The position numbers were made by a program, and so were the translations under genes. Shown here in pieces: positions 47,839-60,273 of a stretch of 64,000 bases of DNA. Position 1 is the first letter of the stretch; the number at the start of each line of letters is the position of its first letter. The notes beneath the pieces are model-generated. The model was not told the DNA's origin, ran no database searches, and saw nothing but the letters and a program-made list of their open reading frames with translations. Origin of the DNA: Opisthorchis felineus (Eukaryota; Platyhelminthes; Trematoda; Opisthorchiida; Opisthorchiidae); NCBI GenBank assembly GCA_004794785.1, contig SJOL01004294.1:19141-83140 (forward strand), written 5' to 3'.

Positions 47839-49271
47839 GTAATTAGTCCTTTTCCCGAAACTGTCTTAGTAGCATCATCCTGTGACTGTGGCGCGGTTTC
47901 TCCCCTTAAATTCTATCCAGATTCCCAGTTTTACGCAGTGCATCCTAAATAGATCTGACCGTCGACTGAAAACATTCCCGATAACATATCATGTTCTATG
48001 GTGAGTAGTTTGGGACAACAGGCCCGTATCATGTTGTGTCAATGAAACATCCAAGGTTAAAATTTCATTGCACTGCTCCAAACTGGTACTTGATAGACAG
48101 TGTTCAACCCGATCAACATAACTACCAGTTAACAGAGTCAGATACACAGAAGGCTGTATAGGGTAACGTCAGGCCCGTGCGTGGTGGTACGCATTAGACA
48201 GCAAGTTCCGTCAGTTTACTCATCTAAGAAAGGCACAGTCTGAGGTATGAAATCATTACTCAGTGGAAATTAAGGATGAATTCACGTACGGTAAGAGACA
48301 GGAAGAGTTGTCTGAACAGACTTTGGGATCCTTTTTGTCCTTCCAGTGTAAGTTTCCACACTTTTTAGCTAAAACAGATGATGGCGCCAGTACTCAAAGG
48401 TAGTAAATTCCTGTGAATAGTCACGAAAGTCCCTAGCGCGCTAATCGGTACATCACCTGATTATCTCGGTTTCCTAACTGTTCGGACGACTTCGTTTGAA
48501 GTCGTTGCTTTAAATCCTGCCTTCCGTTGACAACCATAAACAAACAAGCGAACAAAGGGTCACATCGCATCATCGCATCCTCACATAGGATTCTCTCCTG
48601 TCATCAAAAAATCACCTCCTTATAATGTGTATTTACTTAATGGAAAGCCAGCTTACAGTCGTTAAATTGTAACTTGCGCAATCTGGCAGCTTTCGAACAC
48701 CTGGCCAATTTACGTGCCCTACTGTCATTAACGGCCACAGATGAAAGTGAACTGTCCGGACTGAAATCCCGGTGGACAGAATCGTCATGGGTTATAAACA
48801 TTATACGCCTACCTTTCCACAGCCGCTGACAGTGAGCTAAGAGTTCCCCTCTGAAGTAAATGAAGTAAGTAGAAGTTGCAACTTTCCCTAGTGAGCTGCC
48901 TACTACAGCCAGCGAACAGTATAGCTTTTTACCCAAAATGGTCACAAATTCGAGGGAGGTTCCTGATAACTGGCAGTCAGAAGTCAGTGGACGTCAGTGG
49001 AGTGAATCAGCCACCGTCAGGACGGAGACTGTGATGTGTTTGAGCTTTTTGGGTCTCTTTGCAACTTTAAAAAAGAACCTAAGGCGATTATTTAAAACTT
49101 GGGTTAAAATAAAACAGAAAATAAAAGTATCAGGTATCAGATGTGCTTTCGCTTGATATGCTTGACCATGTACAGGCCAACAATATACATTACACCCCGG
49201 GATACTACAGTGTAAGTGTTTTCATCTTGTTCGTATTTCGGGGCTACACTGAAGATGCACTTCTACCAACT
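47839..49271. other. no gene recognised
   Basis: No supported feature. Some short local duplications are present (for example gtcagtgg motifs near 48980). Confidence 0.4.
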
Positions 49272-49551
49272 CCAGCGCTATTTTTCGTGACTGGCGAACA
49301 CAAACTGCAAATAGGTTCCAACCGTCTAATTACGCCCACACACTACATGCCCCAAAATGCCTGTCCAAAAGTCGTAGGCACAGGGTTGGACATCAAGCTC
49401 CTCTAGAAAATCCAGTGCCGTTTTCCGTGACTGGCGAAAGGAAGCTACATGTAAATTTCAACCGTCTACTTACGCCCACACATTATGCACCGTAAAACGC
49501 CTAACCAAAAATCGTGGGTACAGTGTCGGACACTGACCTCCTCTAAAAATA
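49272..49551 (+). repeat. 140-bp tandem duplication
   Basis: Two units, 49272-49411 and 49412-49551, share ccag(c/t)gc, cgtgactggcgaa, caaccgtcta, ttacgcccacaca and the ctcctcta ends. A third unit may begin just after 49551 (tactgttcttttttcgg). The units differ at many sites, so the duplication is not recent, or it is part of a diverged satellite. Confidence 0.8.
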
Positions 49552-49831
49552 TATTACTGTTCTTTTTTCGGAATTCAAAGAGGATAACGTGTTTGTTGCC
49601 TGATGATTAGTCAACAATCTTAAACCTGTAGGAGCCTATCTTATGAAACATTAATAAATACCTAAGGATACTTACCGCACTTAGAGGAATCCGATATTTC
49701 AAACATGGCAATCTGTCTTTGACACCCAGGCACTATTTACGAAAGTCCACGGCATTGAAACTGTTGTTTTTTGGTATGAATTTCTGTCACTTCACTCGTA
49801 ATTTATCTACCTGCTTATCTCGATACTTAGG

Positions 49832-50260
49832 GATCTTATCTTGATATTTACAAAGAATATCAAATTTTACTTCCAGGGCAGAAACTTCAAGCAAATCGAT
49901 GGGGTTGTCATGGGAAATCGTCTAGGATCGACATCGGCCGGAATATCCGTGGCAAACATCGAAATGTTGGCAGACTGAAACTAGGGAATTGTCGTTATCC
50001 AGGCGATTTTTAGACAAACTGTTGCTGTTCATCCTTTCACCATGTATTACTCACTTCACTAGAGCATTTGCTTTACCTGAACAGGACAGTCAAATACCTT
50101 TCCTGCATATTTGGACTGTAAGGAATTCGGGTGATTAGATGTTTCAGTCAGTGTATTCAGAGCCCACATGAACAGACCAGTATCTTCGCTCTATAAGCGT
50201 TTTCTTACTCAGTACACACGACCCCTGATCCGTACTTTGCACTACAAGACTTGAATAACT
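49832..50260 (+). mobile_element. Penelope-like element, reverse transcriptase fragment
   Basis: An open block (49832-49978) reads FTKNIKFYFQGRNFKQIDG, then VVMGNRLGSTSAGI, the PLE motif around QIDGVAMGSPLGP. Further on, in other frames, EPT-x-TDQYLRS (near 50.17 kb) and RPLIRTLHYKT (near 50.23 kb) match the later palm/thumb part of PLE reverse transcriptases. The catalytic YVDD region between them is degraded. It is a dead fragment, plus strand. Confidence 0.7.
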
Positions 50261-50834
50261 TGTAACAAACCTTTAATGCCACACAACTGCCGGTGGCAGC
50301 TTATACAAGGACGCCGCCATTGCCGACTATCAAGCACCACACCAGTTCTTTTAACAGGTCATTGCCTGTATCAGCTGACCTGCATTTGCGCTGAAACATA
50401 TACTAATACTTCTGACAAAAGACCTGAAATAGGGCACAATAGCATCTGCCCAATCGAATTCTGGAGTTTTCAATCGACTCGCAGTCTGCAGCCAGTGAAA
50501 TCAATTCCAAGGTCATACCTTCAATCACAAGATATTTGGCTCAGACAAGGCACAAGGCTGAGCTGTAATCATCGTTCGAAATCTTTAATGGATGTAGAGA
50601 ATCAAAGCCATTCAAGTTTTTTTAAATATTGGTGGCTGATTATGGGGCTGTCGACCTGTTCGCCGAGCCTCGTAACTGATGTGCAAACGTTTGCTCATCA
50701 TCCGAGGAAACACCATCAATGCGCAGTCAAATGGATACTTCCTTTCTTCGTACTTGCGAATAAACACTTTTTAATGAGTACCTTCAATTCCTAACGTAAA
50801 TGACTGTTCATAATTCATATCATACACGGAGTTT
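50261..50834. other. no gene recognised
   Basis: A 172-codon frame (50276-50794) is open but has no motif and sits just after a decayed PLE fragment; a chance frame is likely. Confidence 0.35.
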
Positions 50835-51034
50835 GATTGGTCCATTCCCGGTCTGTGTTGCGTCATGGTCATCCTTTCTTGCGTTTGGTCGATACATTAG
50901 ATACCATCCCATTTGTTCATTCTATCCCTGCACCGATTGGTCCGTTTGCGATTTGTGTTACGTTATGACCTGCCTTCCTGTTGTTCCGGAAGCATTATTG
51001 ATCAATTGGCGTATTTGGTTCACTTGTACGCCAA
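50835..51034 (+). repeat. diverged 100-bp tandem duplication
   Basis: gattggtcc begins at 50835 and again at 50935, followed in both by a tgtgttgcgtcatgg-like segment (tgtgttacgttatga in the second) and a similar T-rich remainder. Only the first third aligns well. Confidence 0.4.
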
Positions 51035-52039
51035 AAAGACCTGAGGGCAATGTTAAGGCTGCCCTGGTTTCATTAACTGAGTCACTCGTAAAGACATTTG
51101 ATGTGCCTTACCTAACCCCTATCACCTTTATGATTTTGCTACAGTTTAGACGTATGCGATTGTTATGTTATCATCCCGCAACCACTTTGTTCTCCGTGCA
51201 CTGCTCACACGGATCGAGCGAGCCCATTGTTTTATATTGACTCTTTTTGGTAGTATCGACAAAGGTGTTGATGGACCCATGACAAGTTCACTCAACCAAT
51301 ATGTTTTAAAAAAGCGTCACTATGAGTTACTATCGTAGCGACAACTTAGTCTGCGCATGACGCAGTAAAGTGCGCATAAGCTCTAGTCCGGTTTCCCAAA
51401 TCGTTTTGCGTGGCGACGAAAGGTCGGGTCTGCGAGACGGTTAGGCGCAGATAACTGACAATCGTATTGCACTTAGTGAGTCAGACGTCAAATACTAGGC
51501 GCCAAAAGGTACGAAAGAAGCAAGGTCTTGTTGGTGCGACCAAGTGACCAGTGATGCAGGATAGGTCTTGCACATGGCTGATACGTCAACTTGTCCAGAC
51601 GGATAAAAAACAGTGTTGGGATGTCAGTGTAATGCTGCCGATTGGATGGGCGCTTGTCTTACCGTAGTACGTTTGTTCGTAGCAAACATCCGGTACAGTC
51701 GCGCACACCTAGAAATGTCGAAAAAATCGAAATCTGAAATACTGTGTTGGTAGAATGTTCAAAACAGATGGTCCAGTGGTTCCTCAACTTCCTGCTCCCT
51801 ACCACTCATTTCAACACAGTTAGAACCTAGGCACCGATGTAACGAGCAACCAAACCCAGACTGTTCCATTGGTAAAACCTGCCCAATCACGATGGCATGG
51901 TTGTCGTTGGTGTTTAAGACTAGCTGTCTACAGTAGTTGTGACCCCGGTGAAGATTAATTTGGGTGATGATCTCTAACTCATCCCAACCATCAAGATTAT
52001 CAGTTATGGAATCCAGAGGGAAAATACACTCATGCCTCG
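51035..52039. other. no gene recognised
   Basis: Nothing nameable is seen before the inverted-repeat arm. Confidence 0.4.
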
Positions 52040-52965
52040 ATTGATATCACCACTGTCCCAAATCATTTCGCTGCGGGCGCTGAATCAGCTCACTTCAGTT
52101 TTATCTCAATCTCGGACGTGAACCGGAGGCCGAGATAGACCAGTGCCGACGCTAGGCCCACCCTCTAACCCATCACATTCAGCTTACGTGGTAGGGCTGA
52201 CCTGTCACATCTGCGGCGCACGTGCTCGAGTTGCAACAGGCCAGTCTACGCAAAGGTGGAGACAGTGGCGTCGAGCCTCTGAGCACGGGCTTGATACGCG
52301 GGTGATTCATGAGCCCGGGGTAGCTCAGTGCTTAAGACGTCAACTTACTGAAAGGTAGGTCTGAAACCAGCCTCGCAATCCCGACTGCCGCTAGACTTAG
52401 GCAATCTGACGGTGTCTTAGCCCTCGTGCTTCCTTCTTGCGGCATGGCGGCTAGACACCGGAGTGTCATGCCTGAACGATCGTTACAATTATTATTCTCA
52501 GTATTATTATCATAGCGGGTTACCGCAGAACAGGGTTAAAAAAGCGAACTCACCGAATCTCAGTCTGTCCTGATAATGGGCAATTCGTCAACGCAACGAT
52601 CACGCACCTCTCTTACGTTCATATGTACGGTTAGCCTGGAGACTCACCGTCTCATTCTATCAAGAAAAAATCACCAGTGCGCGCAGCCAAAACACCTCAG
52701 TTTGCGTGCCACCAAAGGAATAGGACGCCAATAAATGAACCGATGACAAATGCCTTCAGAGTGTGCATTGAAGAACGGTGTTGTACCCACATTCCCATCC
52801 TGCAGTGCATAGTCTTCGGCCTCCCTATTTGGAGGTTTTCCACGTAGTTCTTTCGAATCTTGTGTGAAACAGCATACAGAATATTTGGCCATTGTACCGC
52901 GCTGCCACTGTCGCTTATCCCACGAGAAGTTTCAAAACCTGCTTTTTCGTTACTGGTCGTAAAAA
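52040..52965 (+). repeat. left arm of large diverged inverted repeat
   Basis: It pairs with 54515-55160 in opposite orientation and collinear order. Anchors are ccactgtccca (52050 with 55150), caacgcaacgatcacgc (52589 with 54893) and cactgtcgcttatccca (52905 with 54568). The outer part is G+C rich. A SINE family 2 copy (52312-52475) interrupts it. The element type is unknown. Confidence 0.75.
52312..52475 (+). repeat. SINE family 2 copy, tRNA-derived
   Basis: The head has a near-consensus box A, tagctcagtgc, at 52321-52331 and a weak box B (ggtctgaaacc) 26 bases downstream of it. The tail, from caatcccgactgccgctag through cttaggcaatctg to gccctcgtgc, aligns with the copy at 11.8 kb. It lies inside the left arm of the inverted repeat and is absent from the right arm, which supports a later insertion. 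Confidence 0.65.
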
Positions 52966-54514
52966 GACGCCAATATTTGTGCTCCAAATCAGTTAATGGC
53001 TGCTCGGAATCACGGTTTATGAAGCGACACCCATCAAAAGTGCAGCAAAATGAGTGAAGAGAAAGGTCAAGGAAATATAATCGAAATCTCTCTCGATAAG
53101 GAGTGGTTCTATAATTTTTCTGCACCCGCTTTTCACTTTTGGTACTTTTACACCAGTTAATCAATATAATATTTTAATTAGGTTCTGGGTTGATTCTTAT
53201 AGGATTTGTTGTCCGCTGACCACAAGCCATCCAGTTGTATTCATTGAGAGTGCAGTAATGGTAAATATCATGCATGGTCCCATGAGTTTGTCGCCGGGTG
53301 TGTGGTTGTCCCGTGTGACAACGCCTCGTGCTATGCTCGACGGATGAAAGTTCGGCAGAACTGATTTTCTACGGGACTGAGATGCTAAGACCAGCAATGC
53401 ATGTCACCTATTCCGATAGAAATTCTATGGAGTATTTCAAACAGTCAAAATAAACTATTTGACAACCAAACTGAATTTGTTCAGCCTTGTGGGAAACCCC
53501 ACATCAAATGGGTATCACATGAAACCTACACTGTTTGCAGGTGACTAATATGATTAATTTAGATTAGTTCCTTACAGTGGCTAGTCGGGTACTCCTATGA
53601 CGGTAGAGCAAGTTCCGTGAGGCTGTTGTCTGTAACCGTAAGAATCAAGGACCTGAGGTTGTAGCGGTCACTCACTAGATCACGCGTCACAAACACTCAA
53701 ATCACATAACAATTCCTGTCCCACTTGCAACCTTAGCCAACAACATGTACACTACAATTTTCCATCCACTTTTGTTTACGCTGCGTCAGCCGCCAGGCTT
53801 ACGAACTTCAACCACATCAGGTCAAGTTGTATTCATGTTCGTGCAATTATCAAACACGAATGGACACCCCTCTCTTCACATTGCACACAATAAATAGGCA
53901 TGCAACTCGGCCCAAAAACACACTCGCGCGCACAGGACAGGAAGTCAGCCGAGCTCCACAAGTCTCCACGGCCAACTACGGAACACGTGTAGCAGCTATA
54001 CTGCAGAGAAGACACGTCCCGCATCCGGAACTTCACTCAGGAACTCTCAACAGTTGTCCTCAAACGATAAGTAACTTTTTGGCTCATTCCCTTCTTGCAT
54101 TGTATTCATTTTTATCAAGCGCACATTACTTTTGTAATCATCATCATTCTGGTAAAACAGACATTTGTTAGTGCTTGTCACCTTCTGATAATCAACGTAA
54201 TTACGTTACAGCCAGATCACTAACAAGGTCGCAGTGACACCCTGAACACGAACAAACATGACTTAAAAGACTAGAGATTGGTTTTAGTGCATTTCAATGA
54301 ACACCATTGCAAGTAAGGCGGATGACGAGACACAAGTGGATGAACCGTCTGTGGTGCACTCATAGCCATGACTAAGGTTAGTGACTAAGACCCGAGGCAA
54401 GGGAAATATACGACAGCGCCCGTATGGCATTTGATGGCCGGTTACAGACAGTGATGTGTGGATAGCGCGGTTACGATGGCTGCGTTCTGGTTCGATATGA
54501 GTGTCGACGAAGTG
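52966..54514. other. spacer between inverted-repeat arms, no gene recognised
   Basis: Neither strand shows a transposase or other domain in this 1.5-kb spacer. Frames of up to 155 codons extend in from the arms but have no motif. Confidence 0.4.
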
Positions 54515-55160
54515 CAACCGGTAACGAAAAGGCACGCTTTGAAACTTCTCATGGGGTAAGCGACAGTGACGATTCCTTAATACGGCCCAATATTTGGTAT
54601 GGTGTATCATAAAAAACAGATTGGAGATTCTAAAGAAATATGTGGAAAACCTACCAATAGTGTGAAGCCGAACGCTATGCACTGCAAGATGACAATGTGT
54701 GGGCACACCACACTTCACTGCACACTGAAAGGTGTTTTTCACCCAGTCATGTATTGGCGCCCCGTTTCTTCAATGGTACGCACACTGCGGTGTTTCGAGT
54801 GTGTACGCCAGAGGTTTTTTCATAAAAAACGATGGTGAGTTGCCTGAACAACTGAGATCATGATTGTGAGGCTGGGGCGTGGTCGTTGCGTTGATTGAGT
54901 ACCGATTCTCACGACAGACTGACAGCCCGGTGGGCCTGTTTTTCAACCCGGCTCTGCGCCGACGCGCGAATCAAGGCCCCTGTTCAGAGGCTTGCGTGGT
55001 TGGCGTCTCCCAGCTTGAGCACGTGCGGCGCAGACGCGGCAGATCATCCCTAACGTGTGAATCGAACGCCTTCCACTGTATGTCCGAGATTGAGATCATA
55101 CTGAACTGAGCTGATTCAGCGCGCCGTGGCGAAATTAACTGGGACAGTGGTGGAAACCAA
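54515..55160 (-). repeat. right arm of large diverged inverted repeat
   Basis: On the minus strand it repeats the order seen in 52040-52965: ccactgtccca, gcgctgaatcagctca, atctcaatctcggac, ggcgcacgtgctc-like, caacgcaacgaccacgc, gtgcagtgaa, ttgcagtgcatag, cactgtcgcttacccca, gagaagtttcaaa. Estimated identity is moderate (roughly three quarters by eye), so the pair is old. Confidence 0.75.
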
Positions 55161-57649
55161 CGCGACAGTCGCTTAGGCCTGGAAATGGCATAGAGACACG
55201 TGTGGAGGATGGCTACGGTTGTTTGGTGCGGCTACCGGAATCGACCACTTCACCCGCGTCAGAATTGTCACAGAGTGATTTTTTGCGAAATCTGTTTATG
55301 CCGTCCCAGTACTTGTGGAGTTTAAGAGACCGAACTTCTTACTGGACTTGAGAAGGCCACCAACACATGCCACACTGGAACTTATAGGTGGTTCTGATTA
55401 ACGTAATCTTCTTTGTTTCAAACAGCATTTCACCTAGACTTTGTGTATTTGTTTCATTACCTTTGTTTATACAAAGCGTTCATTGTAAGTTTACAGAGTA
55501 GTTGTGTGGAGTTCCAGCTGCTTGGATTAGAATGCTTTGCTTGTAGGAGTCCAATCAGTCTTCCGTTGCGAGCCCGGCGATTGTTCGTGATGTTCAAACT
55601 GAGTAACTGTGTAGATGTTTTCGTGCATCTACCTCTCATTCAGCTGGCCGATGATTCTGCCTTTTCTAGCACACATCATAAATGCTCATAAATGACTCGG
55701 AGTCACTCTTCCGTTCACCAGTGCGACCACTGCTGTTGAGCTCAAAATCTTCTGGGGAAAGTGCAAGATAGGTAGTCGTATGGCACTCCGGATTCAAAGT
55801 CGTTCCAAATTTATCTACAAATGGCGTTCAGGCCACCATCGCAAGTCAATTGCATGAGAACGTTCAATGTTAGGAAGGTGTTTGGAAAACCTAATGAAGC
55901 ATTCTGGTGCAGACCCTAGGCCCTGCAACCATATGGTAACCATCTGATCACCTATCTCAACATAGAAAAGCTTTTTCATTATCCCGAAAAGACTATCCGT
56001 TGCATGAATGAATTGCTTCATGAAATTCACTTGACTTAACCGGTTTGTATCAGAGCAAATCCCCGACTGAACGGAGTTCTCAGTAAGTGACAGGAGTACT
56101 AAACAATGGAGAGGCACTCAAATTGTGCTGTCTTACTATGCGGACTGAGGACAGCACTAGTTCTTCCAGTCAACCCTTCTTGTAACGGGATCCATTTCAA
56201 TACAACGAACGGTTCCATTGTCTGAAACCTGAATGATGAAATTCCTTCCCAGAGACGACCTGTCTCCATTCAGACGAGAGACGGGAATCGGCTGACCAGT
56301 TGATCAGCCAATGTTCATCGCACACCCATTATGTTGTTCCACAATGTATGACTCGAAGACATGTATGCAAGGGCACATTGACCAACAACTATCAGGGCAG
56401 TAAGGCCCTTAAGGGCTATTAAAGCACCTAATTCCTCATATAAACCGACAACCTAGGTCAGTGTTCAAGTTTGTGATCAACCAAAAAAGTAGGTTTGGGA
56501 ATCAAATATTCGCATCATCGATGGGATAGTTACAGAGGGAGCATTGCAGACGGTTTGTTGCAATTTAGATAAACTTCCCAAATGGGGGTTGGAGCTTTGA
56601 ACTTCAGGCATGCGCCTTCTCAGGTGATGTGCTTGAATCTGAATAATGGATTTCCTTTTGGCGTAAAATGGCTAGAGGAAGGGCTACCTTTTCGGTGGTT
56701 CATCTTCTTGCTCAAACAGTTCATAATGAGGTCCTGTTTACTCAGGCTAAAAATCAAAACCAAAGGGGCCAAACTGCTCCCTAAACTTGGCATGGGGTCT
56801 GAGGGCTAGGTGAAGAAATAATGATGGTCTGGTCGCTTGACCGATTGTGCTTCCCCACGCAAAGCTGAGGGCTGTCAATGCGATCCCTATGGTCTCAGCG
56901 GTCGCCAAGATTATCTTGAATAAAAGCCTTTGAATTTTCGCGTAGGCCACACAGTCATCACGTGCGGTAGTCGCATAGACTGAGCCTGTCTGATTTCCTT
57001 ATAGATAAACAATCTAGCTACAGTTGACGCTCGCTTTCGAAAACAACTGCCATGTGATTTAAGACAAAAGGAAGTCAACAGAGACCACAGTAACAAAAGT
57101 ACATTGTATGTTCTAACGAACATCACCCGAAAAGTGATGCCTGTGATCAACGAAGGTATGTGTGGATCCAGGAGCCATGGTGATTAGTTTACTGGTCTGC
57201 AAGAAGAAGAAGACAAGAAAAATACTTCTAATGATAGCATGCAGATCAACTCCCCCAGGAGCTGACCAATAACCAGTTGCATTTACTATTCCTTGTTTAC
57301 GCACCATCACCTCAAAAAATTCCACTAATATATCAGGTAAAAAGGAAGCTGAAATCGACTGGGTGTATAAGAGAGCTTTGAAAAATGTGAGACATAAGCC
57401 TCGGGGAAAGGAGTAACATTCTATTCGAGTGCAACGTTAACAGCTTGCATGGTCTATCTCTTGTGTGCTAGCTTAAATTTGCCAGTCACTGTCATGTAAT
57501 GGTTATTATTAGTTGCACACAGTCCCAGTGGCACGAGGAATTCCTTAAAACTCTGGGAAAAACGGAAACAGTGTTTTTTCGGCCAGTGTGGGAAAAAATG
57601 TGCATGAGCTATCTATAATGATAACCTAATTCGACTTCATCTAGTGCAC
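55161..57649. other. no gene recognised
   Basis: No domain, RNA gene or named repeat is identified. Confidence 0.4.
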
Positions 57650-58435
57650 CATCACTTGAGCTCAGTTTTAAAATCCAGCTCAGGCGAATTACCTGCAGTG
57701 CTGTGGAAGCAAAGTTCAAACAGTTTTTCGACCTATTCCTGAAACCGAACCCTACCTTTCCCAAGAATGACAATTGGTTTGAAGCAAAACTGAGTGCTCT
57801 CAGTGACAGTTTGTACTCATCATCAGTGAATCAAGAGTGTGCTTTATCAAACGAACAAAGGCATTACGCGACCTAAAAAGGAATGAGGATATCGTGATAT
57901 TTAAGCCAAACAAAGGAACCGGTGCGGTTATTCTAAACGAAGTGGATTATGTGCCCGAATTCAACACCATTTTAGCTGATATGCCAACATTTTTGCCAAA
58001 AATCTGACAATGTATTATGGGCGGAGAATCAAGTTGTCCGTGATTTACATATTCTTTTATTGCGTTGTTTTATCTCCCAAACCGAATTCGATTAGCTTAA
58101 ACCCGTTGGTTGCCATGAAACTCAGACTTATGGACCTCCAAATACTCATAAACCCCATGCACCCATTCGCCTTATTTTGGTTATGAACTGTTCGCCTTAT
58201 CACTGCTCATCTATGTGGCTGGTAGATATGGCTAAACCTGCCCGAACAGTGTCAAACAGTGTTTGAAAAGTATGAAGTATCTATGATCTTTTAACCTATC
58301 TTCCAGGAAGTCGTGTTCCTTTGATGTTCTCTCAGCTTCTACCAATATCTCCCTTCCACAAAATGCGAACACTTTAAAATACCCCCCAGACACATCCTGG
58401 TCTGTTTAATCGACCTCTAATTTTACTGTGTACCG
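57650..58435 (+). pseudogene. Penelope-like element reverse transcriptase, N-terminal half
   Basis: In successive frames the plus strand encodes FKQFFDLFLKPNP, then ALRDLKRNEDIVIFKPNKGT and GAVILNEVDYV, then YGPPNTHKPHAPIRLILVM (the PLE 'YGLPKIHK...PLRPI' motif), and finally SFDVLSASTNISL (palm motif A with its aspartate). Stops and frameshifts separate them. PLE enzymes would prime on chromosome ends or nicks. The palm B and C motifs and the endonuclease are missing because a pseudo-LTR piece in minus orientation follows at 58.44 kb. Confidence 0.8.
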
Positions 58436-58439
58436 AGAA

Positions 58440-58870
58440 TATCGAACTTTTTTGAAGGAAACTATTCTTGAGGTTGCGAAAACTCTTCGACTGCCCGCGA
58501 CCGGTTTCGCCCTTCTTCAGGTAGACGAACACCAAAGTTCCCGTCGACCTTATATTTTACTTGAACCCAAATTGTACGAATCTTGCGAATTACACTCATT
58601 TGCACCACAATTTAGGTTTAACGGGAGTATCAATTGAATCTCAGGTGAACTGCTCCTTCATGATATCCTTCAACTGATTGTGCTGCAAAAAGGCCGCCTC
58701 ATGTTTCAGTTGGTACAATATTCAAGATATCGCAGTATTTTTTCTTGACGGAACCTTATGAGTACTGTGTTCCATTAAGAGAGTATAGTGCGATATCTCA
58801 AATATCGTATCAACCGAAACATGAGGCGACCTTTGTGCAGCACATTCAGTTGGAGAACATCTGCGCGTGA
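58440..58870. mobile_element. Penelope-like pseudo-LTRs in head-to-head orientation
   Basis: 58440-58765 is the long repeat on the minus strand with a crippled ribozyme; 58771-58870 is the same family on plus. Around the junction the two sides are inverted copies of each other (cagtattttttcttgacgg before; gtgcgatatctcaaatatcg after), then both carry gaaacatgaggcg and gcagcaca. The layout resembles the junctions at about 1.83 kb and 14.107 kb. Confidence 0.75.
58491..58530 (-). ncRNA. hammerhead remnant with core deletion
   Basis: On the minus strand, gtctac, CTGA, then agaagggc, GAAAC, CG, GTC and gcgggc are in register, but nine bases that would complete the core and open stem II (tgag and the first stem bases) are missing. 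It is inactive. The flanks give the clearest form of the stem I 3' strand, gcgggc. Confidence 0.65.
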
Positions 58871-59934
58871 GGTCTGTAGGAACTGGAAGGGATGTAGAGA
58901 ACTAGTAAGCCTTCCATTCTATTAACTCTAGAATAGGCGGAGTTGTCTCTATGTAACTCTTATGTTTTTCCTGCACAAACTGAGTTTGACAATTTTTCGC
59001 TCCATATTTAATCACCGTGAACAAACTTAACTTAGACGTGCTGACCTAACCTCGCATCCATGCGTGCTTGGATCTATCCGTTGTTTTCAGCTCTAGTTAA
59101 GGCGGGTTTCCAAGCTCTTAAATCAGCTTGGTAGACACAGTGGTGTATGAAAGTCGTTTTCCTACAGTTCGTCTCAAAGATCAGGGTAGTAGAGTGGGAT
59201 GCAAAGTACACAGAGTCAAATTGTCAGCTGGACCAAATACAGTCAGCATGGTATGCTTTTGGGCATGTGTGCAAATGCACGTGGACTACAGCTAACACAA
59301 TGTCACGAAACGCCGTCAGGCGTTTGAACGCCTGTTCTCAGAATTATTTGACTAGAAGAGCTGTGGTGGAAATTTATAAGTTTCTAGAGGCATTTTCTAC
59401 CTCTTTGGGTTAGACAGCTTGTGATTTTCTCCTCCGTCCTAAGCGCACTAAAGTTGATAGTTTGATACACTTATTCATCAGCGTATTGTAAATTTTTTCT
59501 AATTCCATGAGAGTATACTTGGTTATTCAGCATGGAAATCTCAAGCAGGGATGTTATTCGTCAGGTGTCAGTGGTCTTAGAACATTCATGCCCCTGAACC
59601 AACCCCTTTTGCCAAATTTCAAAACCTGAATCACTGTGCCGTCTCTCACACTGCAAACCTATTTCAAGCACTCCATGGCCGGCAATTCGGTGCCACGAAG
59701 GTGATTTATATAAGGGATATCCTGATCCTCTGAACGTGATCAAGTTAGGGGAGCCTTTTTAGTATCATTCCTTGTCAGTAGTAAATGACTTCACCTTCTG
59801 AATACAACTCAACCGTTGCGCTTTTTGGTATCGTCTCATACCTTAGCACTCCATGTAAAAAACTAACTGAGTGTGAATCTGCATGTCTCTAATACAGTGT
59901 TGCGAGTTCGGACAAATCATTCAATTTCCCAATC
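58871..59934. other. no gene recognised
   Basis: I see nothing that I can name between the two PLE copies. Confidence 0.4.
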
Positions 59935-60228
59935 ATGTTTGAATCGTCATTCATTTTCAATCAATTGGAAGGGCTGGGTAGACAATCGATAGTTTTCAAC
60001 TGGGTAACGTTCCCCTTTTGACACAAAACTTCGTCAAGACAATTGAGCAGGTTACCAGGCTGGACAGATTTTGAGGCAGACGAAGAACTAATCAGTCGGA
60101 CCTCTTCAGATTAGCATACTAGACCAGTGTTGCATGTCAGTTAAAGGGTTTTGTCGGCTGGTGTGGTTTCCTAAATTTTACGGGGGAATTTCAAATTATT
60201 TTTGATCGGGTTTGACTGAATAGGAGTA
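59935..60228 (-). repeat. inverted arm of PLE copy, left
   Basis: It is the reverse complement of 61195-61490 at moderate identity. Anchors are gggggaatttcaaatt (60182), caggttaccaggctggaca (60048-60066) and gttccccttttgac (60009-60022). It corresponds to the 3' untranslated/pseudo-LTR part of the element in reverse. Confidence 0.8.
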
Positions 60229-60273
60229 AAGTTGAAGTTGACAGGTATAAGCCACTTAGGGCAAGGTAAGTGG

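Noticed and set aside
50276..50794. 172-codon frame, considered as an LTR-retroelement integrase
   Set aside because: No HHCC zinc finger, no DDE motif and no LTRs were found; the preceding sequence is a decayed PLE.
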